Assembly (NCBI GenBank): GCA_963798445.1
Contig: CAWCTH010000008.1
Location: 310,001-374,000, forward strand
DNA length: 64,000 nucleotides
Source of the DNA: DASXAI01 sp963798445
GTDB lineage: Bacteria > Actinomycetota > Acidimicrobiia > Acidimicrobiales > Ilumatobacteraceae
Direction of reading: 5' to 3'
The position numbers and the translations under genes were made by a program. Of the stretch, positions 33,044-41,694 are shown in pieces. The notes beneath the pieces are model-generated. The model made no database searches. It was not told the origin of the DNA and saw only the letters and a program-made list of their open reading frames with translations. Each line of letters begins with the position of its first letter. The stretch's first letter is position 1.

Positions 33044-33600
33044 TGGCCGATTCCAACGCTGGCCTGCGAGAGTCGCGGGTCATCGCCATCAACCGCGTGG
33101 CCAAGGTGGTCAAGGGCGGCCGGCGGTTCTCGTTCACCGCGCTCGTGGTGATCGGCGACGGCGCCGGGCGCGTCGGCCTCGGCTACGGCAAGGCCAAGGA
33201 GGTGCCCCTCGCCATCCAGAAGGGCACCGAGGAAGCCAAGAAGAACATCTTCAACGTGGCCCTGGCCGGTTCCACCATCGTGCACCCGGTGATCGGCGAG
33301 ACCGGGGCTGGTCGCGTGCTGCTGAAGCCCGCCGCTCCCGGTACCGGCGTCATCGCCGGTGGCGCCGCCCGCGCCATCCTGGAGGAAGCCGGCATCCACG
33401 ACGTCCTGGCCAAGTCGCTGGGGTCGTCCAATGCCATCAACGTGGCTCGCGCCACCATCCAGGGCCTCCAGTCGCTGCAGCGCCCCGATCAGGTGGCCAA
33501 GCGGCGCGGCCTGTCGGCCGAGGAGTTCACGCCCAAGGGCCTGCTGCGGGCCTACACCGAGAGCGAGCGCGGTCCCATCGTGTACGACGAGGTCCGATGA
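33043..33600 (+). CDS. rpsE: 30S ribosomal protein S5
   Basis: S5 (185 residues) helps unwind mRNA at the entry site. VIAINRVAKVVKGGRRFSFTALVVIGDG and GYGKAKEVPLAIQKGTEEAKKN form the double-stranded RNA-binding part. The second half has GGAARAILEEAGIHDVLAKSLGSSNAINVARATIQGL. It starts in a TGATG with rplR. Confidence 0.97.
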   Translation: MADSNAGLRESRVIAINRVAKVVKGGRRFSFTALVVIGDGAGRVGLGYGKAKEVPLAIQKGTEEAKKNIFNVALAGSTIVHPVIGETGAGRVLLKPAAPGTGVIAGGAARAILEEAGIHDVLAKSLGSSNAINVARATIQGLQSLQRPDQVAKRRGLSAEEFTPKGLLRAYTESERGPIVYDEVR

Positions 33601-33800
33601 TGGCCGTCGAGTTGAAGATCACGCAGGTGAAGTCGTCGATCGGCGCCAAGCCGAAGGCCCGAGGCACGCTGCGGGCCCTCGGCCTGCGCGGCATCGGTCA
33701 GACCAACACCCTGCCCGACCGTCCCGAGATCCGCGGGATGATCGCCCGAGTCCCGCACCTCATCACCGTCGAGACGGTGACGAGCGCCGAGGAGAGCTGA
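33600..33800 (+). CDS. rpmD: 50S ribosomal protein L30
   Basis: L30 (66 residues) is a small surface protein. MAVELKITQVKSSIGAKPKARGTLRALGLRGIGQT and IRGMIARVPHLITVE are conserved. ATG 33600 shares a base with the rpsE stop; ATG 33597 is one codon earlier. It is followed directly by rplO. Confidence 0.95.
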   Translation: MAVELKITQVKSSIGAKPKARGTLRALGLRGIGQTNTLPDRPEIRGMIARVPHLITVETVTSAEES

Positions 33801-33801
33801 C

Positions 33802-34302
33802 ATGCGCATCGACGACCTGAAGCCCGCGCCGGGGTCCACCAAGGCCAAGCGGCGCGTCGGGCGCGGCATCGGTGGCCATGGCGGCAAGACCGCCGGCCGC
33901 GGCACCAAGGGCCAGCGCGCCCGCAACACCGTCGCCCGCGGCTTCGAGGGCGGCCAGATGCCGCTCAAGCAGCGCGTCCCCAAGCTGAAGGGCTTCAACA
34001 ACCCCTTCCGCGTGGAGTACCAGGGCGTCAACCTCGACACGCTGGAGGCGGTGGCCACCCAGTACGACCTCAGCGAGGTGACACCGGCCCTGCTCCACGA
34101 GCACGGGCTGTCCCACAAGGGCGCCCTCATCAAGGTCCTGGCCCGGGGCGAGCTGACTCGCCCGCTGCGGGTCACGGCCCACGGTTTCTCCAAGGCAGCC
34201 GAAGCCGCCATCACGGCCGCCGGGGGTACCGTGGACGTGCTGCCCTCGCCGTACCGCACCGGTCGTCCGCCGGTGAAGGGCAACCAGTTCACCAACCGCT
34301 GA
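33802..34302 (+). CDS. rplO: 50S ribosomal protein L15
   Basis: L15 (166 residues) is a late assembly protein with a long Gly/Arg-rich N-terminal arm (KRRVGRGIGGHGGKTAGRGTKGQRAR) buried in 23S rRNA, then GFEGGQMPLKQRVPKLKGF. The globular part follows. Length is normal to slightly long. It is the last ribosomal gene before secY, after which a 64-base gap occurs. Confidence 0.97.
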   Translation: MRIDDLKPAPGSTKAKRRVGRGIGGHGGKTAGRGTKGQRARNTVARGFEGGQMPLKQRVPKLKGFNNPFRVEYQGVNLDTLEAVATQYDLSEVTPALLHEHGLSHKGALIKVLARGELTRPLRVTAHGFSKAAEAAITAAGGTVDVLPSPYRTGRPPVKGNQFTNR

Positions 34303-34366
34303 GATCGCTGGTCGCTGACGTGCTCCAGCGGCCTGGCCCGGAATCGTTGCGTTCAAGGAGCCGTGC

Positions 34367-35671
34367 GTGTTCTCCAGTCTGAAGAACATCTTCAAGGTGC
34401 CGGATCTCCGGAACAAGGTCCTGTTCACCTTGCTCATGATCGTCATCTACCGGCTCGGTGCGACCATCCCGGTGCCCGGCGTCGACATCCAGGCGGTCAA
34501 GCAGCTTCAGAAGGCGGCCGAGACGCAGGGCACCCTCGGGTTCCTCAACCTGTTCTCCGGTGGGGCGCTCAGCCAGTTCGCCATCTTCGCCCTCGGGATC
34601 ATGCCGTACATCACGTCGTCGATCATCATCCAGATCCTCGGTGTGGTGGTGCCCAAGCTGCAGGAGTGGCAGGAGGCGGGCGCCGTCGGTCAGCGCAAGA
34701 TCACCCAGTGGACGCGCTACCTGGCCCTGGCCATCGCCCTGCTGCAGGCCACGGCGCTGACCTTCCTGTTCGGGCGGGGCGGCGGCGGTGCGCTGCTGGG
34801 TGGGCGCCAAGCCCCCGATGTCGTGTTGCTGCCCGGATTCCCCCTCGATCGCGTGCTCCTGGTGATGCTGACGCTCGTCGCCGGCACCTGCCTGCTCATG
34901 TGGATGGGTGAGCTCATCACCCAGCGCGGCATCGGCAACGGCATGTCGATCCTCATCTTCACCTCGGTCGTCAGCTCGCTGCCCTTCCAGTACTACGCCA
35001 TCCTCAAGGAGAAGAAGTTCCTGGTCTTCGGCGTCCTGGTGGTGATCTCCGTCGGCATCCTGGTGGCGATCGTGTTCATCGAGAGCGGTCAGCGGCGGAT
35101 ACCGGTGCAGTTCGCCAAACGGGTCGTGGGCCGGCGCCAGTACGGTGGCCAGAGCACCTACATCCCGCTCAAGGTCGACCAGGCCGGCGTGATCCCCATC
35201 ATCTTCGCCAGCTCCATCCTGCTGCTGCCGGCGCTGCTCACGAACATCTTCAACTGGGCCTGGTTGCAGAGCTTCGTCGACACCTACGTCCTGAACAGCC
35301 AGAACTGGCTGCACATCATCTTCTACACGCTGCTCATCGTGGGGTTCGCCTACTTCTACAACGCCATCGCCTTCGACCCGGTCAAGCAGGCCGATCAGAT
35401 CCGCAAGCAGGGTGGGTTCATCCCCGGCATTCGTCCCGGACCCCAGACGGAGCGCTACCTTCAACGAATCCTGAACCGCATCACCTTGCCGGGGGCCGTG
35501 TTCATCGCCGCCATCGCCATCCTGCCCAGCATCGTGCTGGCCATCGGCAGCGTGAACCAGTTCCCCTTCGGCGGCACCACGGTGCTCATCGCCGTCGGCG
35601 TGGCCCTCGAAACCATGAAGCAGATCGACAGCCAGCTGATGCTGCGCAACTACGAGGGCTTCCTGAAGTGA
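34367..35671 (+). CDS. secY: Preprotein translocase subunit SecY
   Basis: SecY (434 residues) is the ten-helix channel of the Sec translocase. The first helix TLLMIVIYRLGATIPVPGVD, the plug/TM2 region with ALGIMPYITSSIIIQIL, and the cytoplasmic loop with RRIPVQFAKRVVGRR are standard. GTG 34367 has GGAG upstream and gives MFSSLKNIFKVPDLRNKVLFT. With SecE at 2753 it would form the channel; SecG is not in the window. Confidence 0.97.
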   Translation: MFSSLKNIFKVPDLRNKVLFTLLMIVIYRLGATIPVPGVDIQAVKQLQKAAETQGTLGFLNLFSGGALSQFAIFALGIMPYITSSIIIQILGVVVPKLQEWQEAGAVGQRKITQWTRYLALAIALLQATALTFLFGRGGGGALLGGRQAPDVVLLPGFPLDRVLLVMLTLVAGTCLLMWMGELITQRGIGNGMSILIFTSVVSSLPFQYYAILKEKKFLVFGVLVVISVGILVAIVFIESGQRRIPVQFAKRVVGRRQYGGQSTYIPLKVDQAGVIPIIFASSILLLPALLTNIFNWAWLQSFVDTYVLNSQNWLHIIFYTLLIVGFAYFYNAIAFDPVKQADQIRKQGGFIPGIRPGPQTERYLQRILNRITLPGAVFIAAIAILPSIVLAIGSVNQFPFGGTTVLIAVGVALETMKQIDSQLMLRNYEGFLK

Positions 35672-35708
35672 CCCCGACCTTCCGTCGCCGCTGGCGGGAG
35701 GAGGACGC

Positions 35709-36380
35709 TTGATCCCTGGCGTCCGCCTGATCTTGCTTGGGCGTCAAGGGGCGGGGAAGGGCACGCAGTGTGTGCGGATCTCTCGCCACTACGTGGTGCC
35801 TCACATCTCCACCGGTGACATCCTGCGGGCCGCCGTGAAGGAAGGCACCGAGATGGGTCTCAAGGCCAAGGAGATCATGGACGAAGGCGGGCTGGTGCCC
35901 GACGACATCATGATCGGCATCGTGGCCGAGCGGATCGGCAAGCCCGACGCCCGCAGCCGGGGTTTCGTGCTCGACGGCTTCCCCCGCACGGTCCCCCAGG
36001 CCGGCGCCCTCGGCGAGATCACCGTCGATCAGCCCATCGATCTGGTCGTCGACCTCGAGGTGCCGCGTGAGCTGGTGCTCGGGCGGCTGGCGGCGCGGCG
36101 GGTCTGCCAGGACTGTGGCACCAACTACACCGCCACGGGAAAGGAGAAGATGCCCTGGTTCTGCGACGTCTGCGGCGGCGACGTCGTGCACCGGGCCGAC
36201 GACACCGAGGACGCCATCAATCGTCGCCTGGATCTGTACGAGTCCCAGACCCGACCCCTCATCGAGTACTACGACCACCAGCGCCTGCTGGAGGTGGTCG
36301 ACGGCGTCGGGCAGCCCGACGAGGTGACGGCCCGGCTCATCGCCACCATCGACTCCCGGCCCCGAGCGCCGCTGCCATGA
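35709..36380 (+). CDS. adk: Adenylate kinase, long zinc-type
   Basis: Catalyses ATP + AMP = 2 ADP. The P-loop is GRQGAGKGTQ (residues 11-20). FVLDGFPRTVPQA is the AMP/nucleotide-contact segment. The LID domain carries two Cys pairs (CQDC and CDVC, about 135-155), predicted to bind structural zinc. 223 residues fits the long form. The start is TTG 35709 supported by GGGAGGAGG. It lies between secY and map, the usual order. Confidence 0.95.
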   Translation: MIPGVRLILLGRQGAGKGTQCVRISRHYVVPHISTGDILRAAVKEGTEMGLKAKEIMDEGGLVPDDIMIGIVAERIGKPDARSRGFVLDGFPRTVPQAGALGEITVDQPIDLVVDLEVPRELVLGRLAARRVCQDCGTNYTATGKEKMPWFCDVCGGDVVHRADDTEDAINRRLDLYESQTRPLIEYYDHQRLLEVVDGVGQPDEVTARLIATIDSRPRAPLP

Positions 36381-36413
36381 CACGGTGGCGACGACGTCGA
36401 TGAGGTCGTGGTG

Positions 36414-37172
36414 ATGAAGGGGACCGTGCCTCGTCGAAGCGCCGCCGAGCTGCGGTCGATGCGCACCGCCGGGCGAGTGGTGGCGGAGATGCACGAGCGC
36501 ATCCGGGAGGCCATCGGGCCCGGTGTCACCACCGCCGAGCTGGACCTGATCGGGCGCCAGGTCCTGGAGCGGCGCGGCGCCACGTCGAACTTCCTGGGCT
36601 ACCACGGCTACCCGGCGGTGATCTGCGCCTCGGTCAATGACACCGTCGTGCACGGCATCCCCTCCGATGCCATCCGGCTGGCCGAGGGTGATCTGGTGTC
36701 GATCGACTGCGGTGCCGTCGTCGACGGCTGGCACGGCGACGCCGCCTTCACGGCGGGCGTGGGCAGCATCGACGCCGAGTCGCAGCGGCTGGTGGCGGTG
36801 GCCGAGGCCGCCCTCGACGCCGCCATCGCCGCCATGGTGGCCGGCAACCGGGTGGGCGACGTGGGGGCGGCGGTCGAGACCCTGGTGCTGACCGCTGGGC
36901 TGGACGTGCTGCGCGACTACTGCGGCCACGGGATCGGCCGGGCCATGCACGAGTGGCCCGACGTCCCCAACTACGGCCGGCCGGGTCGTGGCCCCAAGCT
37001 GGCGCCGGGCTCGGTGCTAGCGGTGGAGCCGATGGTGGTGGTCGGGTCGGCGGCGGTGGAGGTGCTCGACGACGGTTGGAGCGTGCGCACCACCGATGGC
37101 CGCCGGGCGGCCCACACCGAACACACGATCGCCGTCACCGAGCACGGGCCTGAGGTGCTGACGCTCCCCTGA
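36414..37172 (+). CDS. map: Type I methionine aminopeptidase
   Basis: Removes the initiator methionine from nascent proteins. The metal ligands can be placed in SIDCGAVVDGWHGDAAFT (two Asp), GHGIGRAMHE (His) and the C-terminal VEPMV and TEHTIAVT (two Glu). YHGYPAVICASVNDTVVHG is the substrate-binding part. About 252 residues from ATG 36414; GTG 36408 and 36411 are alternatives. The N-terminal SH3-binding extension seen in some actinobacterial MetAPs is absent. Confidence 0.95.
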   Translation: MKGTVPRRSAAELRSMRTAGRVVAEMHERIREAIGPGVTTAELDLIGRQVLERRGATSNFLGYHGYPAVICASVNDTVVHGIPSDAIRLAEGDLVSIDCGAVVDGWHGDAAFTAGVGSIDAESQRLVAVAEAALDAAIAAMVAGNRVGDVGAAVETLVLTAGLDVLRDYCGHGIGRAMHEWPDVPNYGRPGRGPKLAPGSVLAVEPMVVVGSAAVEVLDDGWSVRTTDGRRAAHTEHTIAVTEHGPEVLTLP

Positions 37173-37336
37173 TGGCCCCTAATGGCGGCCGGCGGCCGCG
37201 TCTCGCTGTCGCTCGGCAAACGGGTTCGTCGTCGTCGTCGTCGGCGTGGCGCGCTGGCGAGCACCGTTCGTGGCCTCGTGGTTGCTCGGCGAGCGCCCGG
37301 TCGTCGGAAGCTACGGTGCGTGAGCGTTCGTGGCGT

Positions 37337-37408
37337 GGTTCTCGGTGCATATGTGCTTCTCGGTGCAGAACGACCGCGACTTTGCTACTCAAGCGCGACG
37401 AGAACGAG
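37337..37408 (-). repeat. Dispersed ~72-bp intergenic repeat, copy A
   Basis: Read on the minus strand this begins CTCGTTCTCGTCGCGCTT and ends with GCACCGAGAAnCAnATnTGCACC-like sequence. Copy B is at 63332-63407 on the plus strand. The ends match well and the middle is diverged. Both lie outside genes. Confidence 0.6.
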
Positions 37409-37510
37409 CCACGGCGGCCGCTGTCGGCCACGCGCCGTGATGGCGACGGACGCCGTGGCACCCCAAGGGGGGAGCCGACGCGATCGGCAGCATCCCGCCA
37501 CCACCGCCGC

Positions 37511-37567
37511 ACCCGCCATCTGATGTGCGCCAGGCGTCGTAATTGACCGATGCTCACGTCGGTACGC
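37511..37567 (+). repeat. 57-bp intergenic repeat, copy 1 (before infA)
   Basis: Matches 44857-44913 at 46 of 57 positions without gaps. The first 16 bases ACCCGCCATCTGATGT, the block GTCGTA, the block TGACCGAT and the final GTACGC are identical. It lies 35 bases before the candidate infA -35. Confidence 0.8.
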
Positions 37568-37711
37568 TGCATGTCGGGCAAACGGCCTGGTCACGCGCGC
37601 TTTGCGTTGGGGCCTCTGGGCGATAGCATTGCTGGTCGGCCCTGCCGTCGTCGTGGCTCTCCGCGCGCCGGCACCCAACCCCCTTCGATCACCTGTCAGG
37701 AGAGCGCTGCC

Positions 37712-37936
37712 CTGCCGAAACCCAAGGAAGACGCGATCGTACTTGAGGGCACCGTCGTCGAACCCTTGCCGAACGCCATGTTCCGCGTGGAGCTCGAAAG
37801 CGGGCATCACGTACTCGCCCACATCTCAGGGAAGATGCGGATGCACTACATCCGGATCCTGCCCGGGGATCGCGTCCAGGTGGAGCTCACCCCCTACGAC
37901 CTCGCCCGAGGCCGCATCACCTACCGGTACAAGTAA
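37712..37936 (+). CDS. infA: Translation initiation factor IF-1, probable CTG start
   Basis: IF-1 binds the ribosomal A site during initiation. The sequence PKPKEDAIVLEGTVVEPLPNAMFRVELESGHHVLAHISGKMR then RILPGDRVQVELTPYDLARGRITYRYK is a complete S1-fold IF-1. The expected N-terminal methionine codon falls on CTG 37712, nine bases after GGAG. The nearest in-frame ATG is 141 bases upstream and would add unrelated sequence. From CTG the length is 74, right for the family. Either CTG is the true start or there is a base error. Confidence 0.9.
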   Translation: MPKPKEDAIVLEGTVVEPLPNAMFRVELESGHHVLAHISGKMRMHYIRILPGDRVQVELTPYDLARGRITYRYK

Positions 37937-37945
37937 GAGGCTGAC

Positions 37946-38059
37946 ATGAAGGTACGACCCAGCGTCAAGAGGATCTGCGAGCACTGCAAGGTGATCCGCC
38001 GGCACGGTCGCGTCCACGTCATCTGCACCAACCCCCGTCACAAGCAGCGCCAGGGCTGA
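37946..38059 (+). CDS. rpmJ: 50S ribosomal protein L36
   Basis: A 37-residue zinc protein: MKVRPSVKRICEHCKVIRR and HVICTNPRHKQRQG. C11, C14, C27 and H32 are the expected zinc ligands. It begins nine bases after infA and is followed by rpsM after 11 bases. Confidence 0.97.
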   Translation: MKVRPSVKRICEHCKVIRRHGRVHVICTNPRHKQRQG

Positions 38060-38070
38060 GGAGGCACCAC

Positions 38071-38451
38071 ATGGCACGAATCGCCGGCGTCGACATCCCC
38101 CGCGAGAAGCGGCTCGAGATCGCCCTCACCTACGTGTTCGGCGTAGGTCGACCCACTGCGCTCAAGGTGTGCTCGGATCTCGGGCTCAACCCCGACACCC
38201 GCGTGCGCGACCTCACCGACGACGAGGTGAACCGCATCCGCGTCTACGTGGACGCCAACCTCCGGGTCGAAGGTGACCTGCGCCGAGATGTGGCCCAGGA
38301 CATCAAGCGCAAGATCGAGATCGGTTCGTACCAAGGCGTGCGCCACCGCAAGGGCCTGCCCGTGCGGGGCCAGCGCACCCACACCAACGCCCGTACCCGC
38401 AAGGGACCCAAGAAGACGGTCGCCAACAAGAAGAAGGCTGTGAGGAAGTAA
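38071..38451 (+). CDS. rpsM: 30S ribosomal protein S13
   Basis: S13 (126 residues) contacts P-site tRNA and S19. MARIAGVDIPREKRLEIALTYVFGVGRPTA and YQGVRHRKGLPVRGQRTHTNARTRKGPKKTVANKKKA are conserved. ATG 38071 is preceded by GAGGAGGCACC. The stop abuts the GTG of rpsK. Confidence 0.97.
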   Translation: MARIAGVDIPREKRLEIALTYVFGVGRPTALKVCSDLGLNPDTRVRDLTDDEVNRIRVYVDANLRVEGDLRRDVAQDIKRKIEIGSYQGVRHRKGLPVRGQRTHTNARTRKGPKKTVANKKKAVRK

Positions 38452-38850
38452 GTGGCCAAGCCGAAGCCGGGCGGACGCCGCCCTCGCAAGAAGGAACGCA
38501 AGAACGTCACCTACGGGGTGGCGCACATCAAGAGCTCCTTCAACAACACCATCGTCACCATCACCGACACCGAGGGCAACACGCTGGCGTGGGCGTCGTC
38601 CGGCAACGTCGGGTTCAAGGGCTCACGCAAGTCGACCCCGTTCGCGGCCCAGCTGGCCGCCGAGAAGGCCGCTCGCGCGGCGATGGAGCACGGCGTGCGC
38701 CGGGTCGAGGTGCTCGTCAAGGGTCCCGGGTCCGGCCGGGAGACGGCCATCCGCTCCATCCAGAACACGGGCATCGAGGTGTCCGGCATCAAGGACGTGA
38801 CGCCGGTGCCCCACAACGGCTGCCGCCAGCCCAAGCGACGGAGGGTCTGA
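38452..38850 (+). CDS. rpsK: 30S ribosomal protein S11
   Basis: S11 (132 residues) lies in the platform near the mRNA exit. AHIKSSFNNTIVTITDTEGNTLAWASSGNVGFKGSRKSTPFAAQLAAEKAA and PHNGCRQPKRRRV are family signatures. The start is GTG 38452, right after the rpsM stop. The stop shares a base with rpsD. Confidence 0.97.
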   Translation: MAKPKPGGRRPRKKERKNVTYGVAHIKSSFNNTIVTITDTEGNTLAWASSGNVGFKGSRKSTPFAAQLAAEKAARAAMEHGVRRVEVLVKGPGSGRETAIRSIQNTGIEVSGIKDVTPVPHNGCRQPKRRRV

Positions 38851-39476
38851 TGGCTCGCTACACCGGTCCGGTCTGCCGGCTCTGCCGCCGCGAGCGGATG
38901 AAGCTCTACCTCAAGGGCACCAAGTGCGACTCGATGAAGTGCCCGATCGAGCGCCGGCCCTACCCGCCCGGCGATCACGGCCGGTCCCGCCGCCAGCAGG
39001 GGTCCGAGTACCTGACCCAGCTGCGCGAGAAGCAGAAGGCCCGGCGCATCTACGGGCTCATGGAGAAGCAGTTCAGCAACCTCTACAAGGAGGCGACCCG
39101 CCAGCAGGGCGTCACCGGTGAGAACCTGCTCCGCCTGCTCGAGACCCGCCTCGACAACGTCGCCTTCCGCGCCGGCTGGGGCTCCAGCCGCTCCCAGGCC
39201 CGCCAGTTCGTCCGTCACGGTCACGTGAAGGTCAACGGCAAGCGGGTCACCATCCCCAGCTACCAGGTGCGCAAGGGCGACGTCGTGGCCCTGTCCGACA
39301 AGGCCCGCGGCTTCATCGCGGTGCGCTCCAACATCGACACGCTCGACCGCCAGACGCCGCCGTGGCTCGAAGTGGGCGACGGCCAACAGCAGGTCACGGT
39401 CCGCGACCTGCCGCTGCGTTCCCACATCGACGTGCCCGTGCGCGAGCAGCTCATCGTCGAGCTCTACTCCAAGTAG
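38850..39476 (+). CDS. rpsD: 30S ribosomal protein S4, zinc-binding form
   Basis: S4 (208 residues) initiates 30S assembly. MARYTGPVCRLCRRERMKLYLKG carries a Cys pair, with a second near residues 26-31 (KCDSMKC), the C+ zinc form. The S4 RNA-binding domain includes RLDNVAFRAGWGSSRSQARQFVRHGHVKVNGKRV. S4 often represses this operon in other bacteria. ATG 38850 overlaps rpsK. Confidence 0.97.
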   Translation: MARYTGPVCRLCRRERMKLYLKGTKCDSMKCPIERRPYPPGDHGRSRRQQGSEYLTQLREKQKARRIYGLMEKQFSNLYKEATRQQGVTGENLLRLLETRLDNVAFRAGWGSSRSQARQFVRHGHVKVNGKRVTIPSYQVRKGDVVALSDKARGFIAVRSNIDTLDRQTPPWLEVGDGQQQVTVRDLPLRSHIDVPVREQLIVELYSK

Positions 39477-39500
39477 CCCTCCACCACCCAAGGGATCGCC

Positions 39501-40433
39501 ATGCTGGTCATCCAACGTCCGACCGTCGAAGCGCTCAGTGAGGCCGAAGCGAACCGTCAGCGGTTCTCCGTCGGCCCGCTCGAGCCAGGCTTCGGCTACA
39601 CGATCGGCAACTCGCTCCGCCGCACGCTGCTCTCCTCGATTCCCGGCGCCGCCATCACGACGGTCCGCTTCGACGACGCGCTGCACGAGTTCGACACCAT
39701 TGCCGGGGTCACCGAAGACGTGACCGACATCATCTTGAACCTCAAGGACATCGTGCTCACGTCGGTCTCGGAAGAGGCGGTCATCGTGCGCCTCGACGCC
39801 CGCGGCCCGGCCGACATCACCGCCGGCGACATCAAGGTGCCGTCGGAGATCGAGATCCTCAACCGCGACCTCCACATCGCCACCCTCAACGCCAAGGGAC
39901 GCCTCGCCATCGACCTCACGGTCGAGCGCGGCCGGGGCTACCTGTCGGCCGACCGGGAGACGCTGACCCGCACCATCGGTGTCGTGCCCATCGACGCCAT
40001 CTTCTCGCCGGTGCGCCGGGTCACCTTCAACGTGGAGCCCACGCGCGTCGAGCAGTCGACGAACTACGACCGCCTCGTGCTCGACATCGAGACCGACGGT
40101 TCCATCACGCCCCGCGACGCCCTGGCCTCGGCCGGCGCCACGCTGCGCTCGCTCGTCGACCTCGTCGCCAACATGAGCGACAACGCTCAGGGCCTCGAGC
40201 TGGGCGAGGTGGCCGACGCCGCCGCCGGTTCGCCTGACCTGAACCATCCCATCGAGGACCTCGACCTGTCCGAGCGCCCCCGCAACTGCCTGAAGCGGGC
40301 CCAGATCAACACGATCGGCGAGCTCGTCCTGAAGACCGAGGAAGACCTCCTCAACATCACGAACTTCGGCCAGAAGTCCCTCGACGAGGTGAAGGCCAAG
40401 CTCGACGAGCGCGGCCTGTCGCTGCGCGGGTGA
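39501..40433 (+). CDS. rpoA: RNA polymerase alpha subunit
   Basis: 310 residues. The N-terminal domain (1-225) that dimerises and seeds the enzyme has EPGFGYTIGNSLRRTLLSSIPGAAITTVRFD. The C-terminal domain (245-310) that binds UP DNA and activators has RPRNCLKRAQINTIGELVLKTEEDLLNITNFGQKSLDEVKAKL. Start ATG 39501 follows CAAGGGATCGCC. It lies between rpsD and rplQ as usual. Confidence 0.97.
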   Translation: MLVIQRPTVEALSEAEANRQRFSVGPLEPGFGYTIGNSLRRTLLSSIPGAAITTVRFDDALHEFDTIAGVTEDVTDIILNLKDIVLTSVSEEAVIVRLDARGPADITAGDIKVPSEIEILNRDLHIATLNAKGRLAIDLTVERGRGYLSADRETLTRTIGVVPIDAIFSPVRRVTFNVEPTRVEQSTNYDRLVLDIETDGSITPRDALASAGATLRSLVDLVANMSDNAQGLELGEVADAAAGSPDLNHPIEDLDLSERPRNCLKRAQINTIGELVLKTEEDLLNITNFGQKSLDEVKAKLDERGLSLRG

Positions 40434-40452
40434 GAGGAAGAGGAACCCCGAC

Positions 40453-40827
40453 ATGCCTGCCACCCCGAAGCGCTCCCGCCGATTCGGCGGCGACGCCGCT
40501 CACCAACGCCTCATGATGGCGAACCTCGTTGCCTCCCTGGTGGCGGCCGAGGGCATCACCACCACCGAGGCCAAGGCCAAGGCCCTGCGCCCCATCGCCG
40601 AGAAGCTCATCACCAAGGCCAAGAAGGCCACCGACGCCGAAGACGAGGGCAGCCTCCACCGCATCCGCGAGATCCAGTCCTACCTCGGTGACAAAGAGAT
40701 GACGTACAAGCTGGTCCACGAGGTGGCGCCGCGCTACGCCACGCGCCCCGGCGGGTACACCCGCATCCTGAAGCTGGGCACCCGCCACGGCGACAACGCG
40801 CCGATGGCTCGCATCGAACTGGTCTGA
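40453..40827 (+). CDS. rplQ: 50S ribosomal protein L17
   Basis: L17 (124 residues) surrounds the tunnel exit. RRFGGDAAHQRLMMANLVASLVAAEGITTTEAKAKALRPIAEKLI and RPGGYTRILKLGTRHGDNAPMARIEL are conserved. The start is ATG 40453. It is followed by truA across a short gap holding a GAGCGGAGCGAG repeat. Confidence 0.97.
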   Translation: MPATPKRSRRFGGDAAHQRLMMANLVASLVAAEGITTTEAKAKALRPIAEKLITKAKKATDAEDEGSLHRIREIQSYLGDKEMTYKLVHEVAPRYATRPGGYTRILKLGTRHGDNAPMARIELV

Positions 40828-40906
40828 GCCCGCTGGCGTCGCCGTGCGGCGGCGTGCTGCATTGACCGAGCGGAGCGAGACCGAGGCGGAGCCGAGGCAG
40901 CACCTC

Positions 40907-41694
40907 GTGCGAGTTCGTTTGCTGGTCGCCTACGACGGGACCGACTTCCACGGTTTCGCCGAGAACGCGGGCGTCGCCACGGTGGGGTCGACGTTGAGGG
41001 CGGCCGTCGAGCGGGTGCTGGGTGCCGGCGTCGAGCTGACCGTCGCCGGCCGTACCGACGCCGGCGTGCACGCGTGGGGTCAGGTGGTCACCTTTGACGC
41101 GCCCGCCGACGGTCTCGACCTGGAGCGGTTGCAGCGCTCGGTCAACGGTCTGTGCAAGCCGGCCATCGTGGTGCGGGCGGCCGAGGTGGCGCCCGACGAC
41201 TTCGACGCCCGCTTCTCGGCCCGCTGGCGGCGCTACCGGTATTCCGTCCTCAACCGCAGCGTCGCCGATCCGTTCCTGGCCCGCACCTCGTGGCTCGTCG
41301 GCGATCGGCTCGATCTCGCCGTGATGCGCCTGGCCTGCGATCCGCTCCGGGGCGAGCACGATTTCAGCTCGTTCTGCCGGGCGCCGCGGTGCGCGACGGC
41401 GCGCCCGTGCCCACCCTCGTGCGGCGGGTGACCGACGTGGGTTGGAGCGATCTGGGGGAGGGCCGGCTGCAGTTCGAGATCTGCGCCAACGCCTTCTGCC
41501 ACCAGATGGTGCGTTCGATCGTGGGTCTGCTCGTCGACGTCGGCCGCGGCCGGCGGCGGGCCGGCGAGGTCCTCGGGGTGCTGCAGGCGCGCGACCGTGC
41601 CCTCGTCGGCAACATCGCCCCGCCGACCGGGCTGTGCCTCTGGGAGGTCGGCTACCCCGACGGCTTCGGCGCAGGGGTATCGTCCCGCGCATGA
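40907..41694 (+). CDS. truA: tRNA pseudouridine(38-40) synthase, interrupted by one frameshift
   Basis: Makes pseudouridine in tRNA anticodon arms. VRVRLLVAYDGTDFHGFAEN and the catalytic-Asp block AGRTDAGVHAWGQVVTFD are in the first frame, to HDFSSFC near 41380. The other frame continues with DGAPVPTLVRRVTDVGWSDLGEG and FCHQMVRSIVGLLVDVGRGR to the stop at 41694. One base is missing near 41385-41395. The corrected size is about 262 residues, normal. GTG 40907 is chosen for the family start; upstream GTG 40844 lies in a repeat region. It ends in an ATGA with the next gene. Confidence 0.88.

Larger units (their letters stand above)
37173..37711 (+). promoter_or_regulatory. Non-coding region before infA
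   Basis: About 540 bases between map and infA. Apparent open frames are Ser/Arg-rich and look like noise. It contains one copy of a ~72-bp dispersed repeat (37337-37408), with TTCTCGGTGCA twice, one copy of the 57-bp repeat (37511-37567), and a candidate infA promoter TTGCGT-16-TAGCAT (37602-37629). CAGGAGAG at 37697-37704 is the infA ribosome-binding site. Confidence 0.6.

Noticed and set aside
37172..37546. Possible 124-residue gene between map and infA
   Set aside because: Ser/Arg-rich, no similarity, no ribosome-binding site, and it crosses dispersed repeats.
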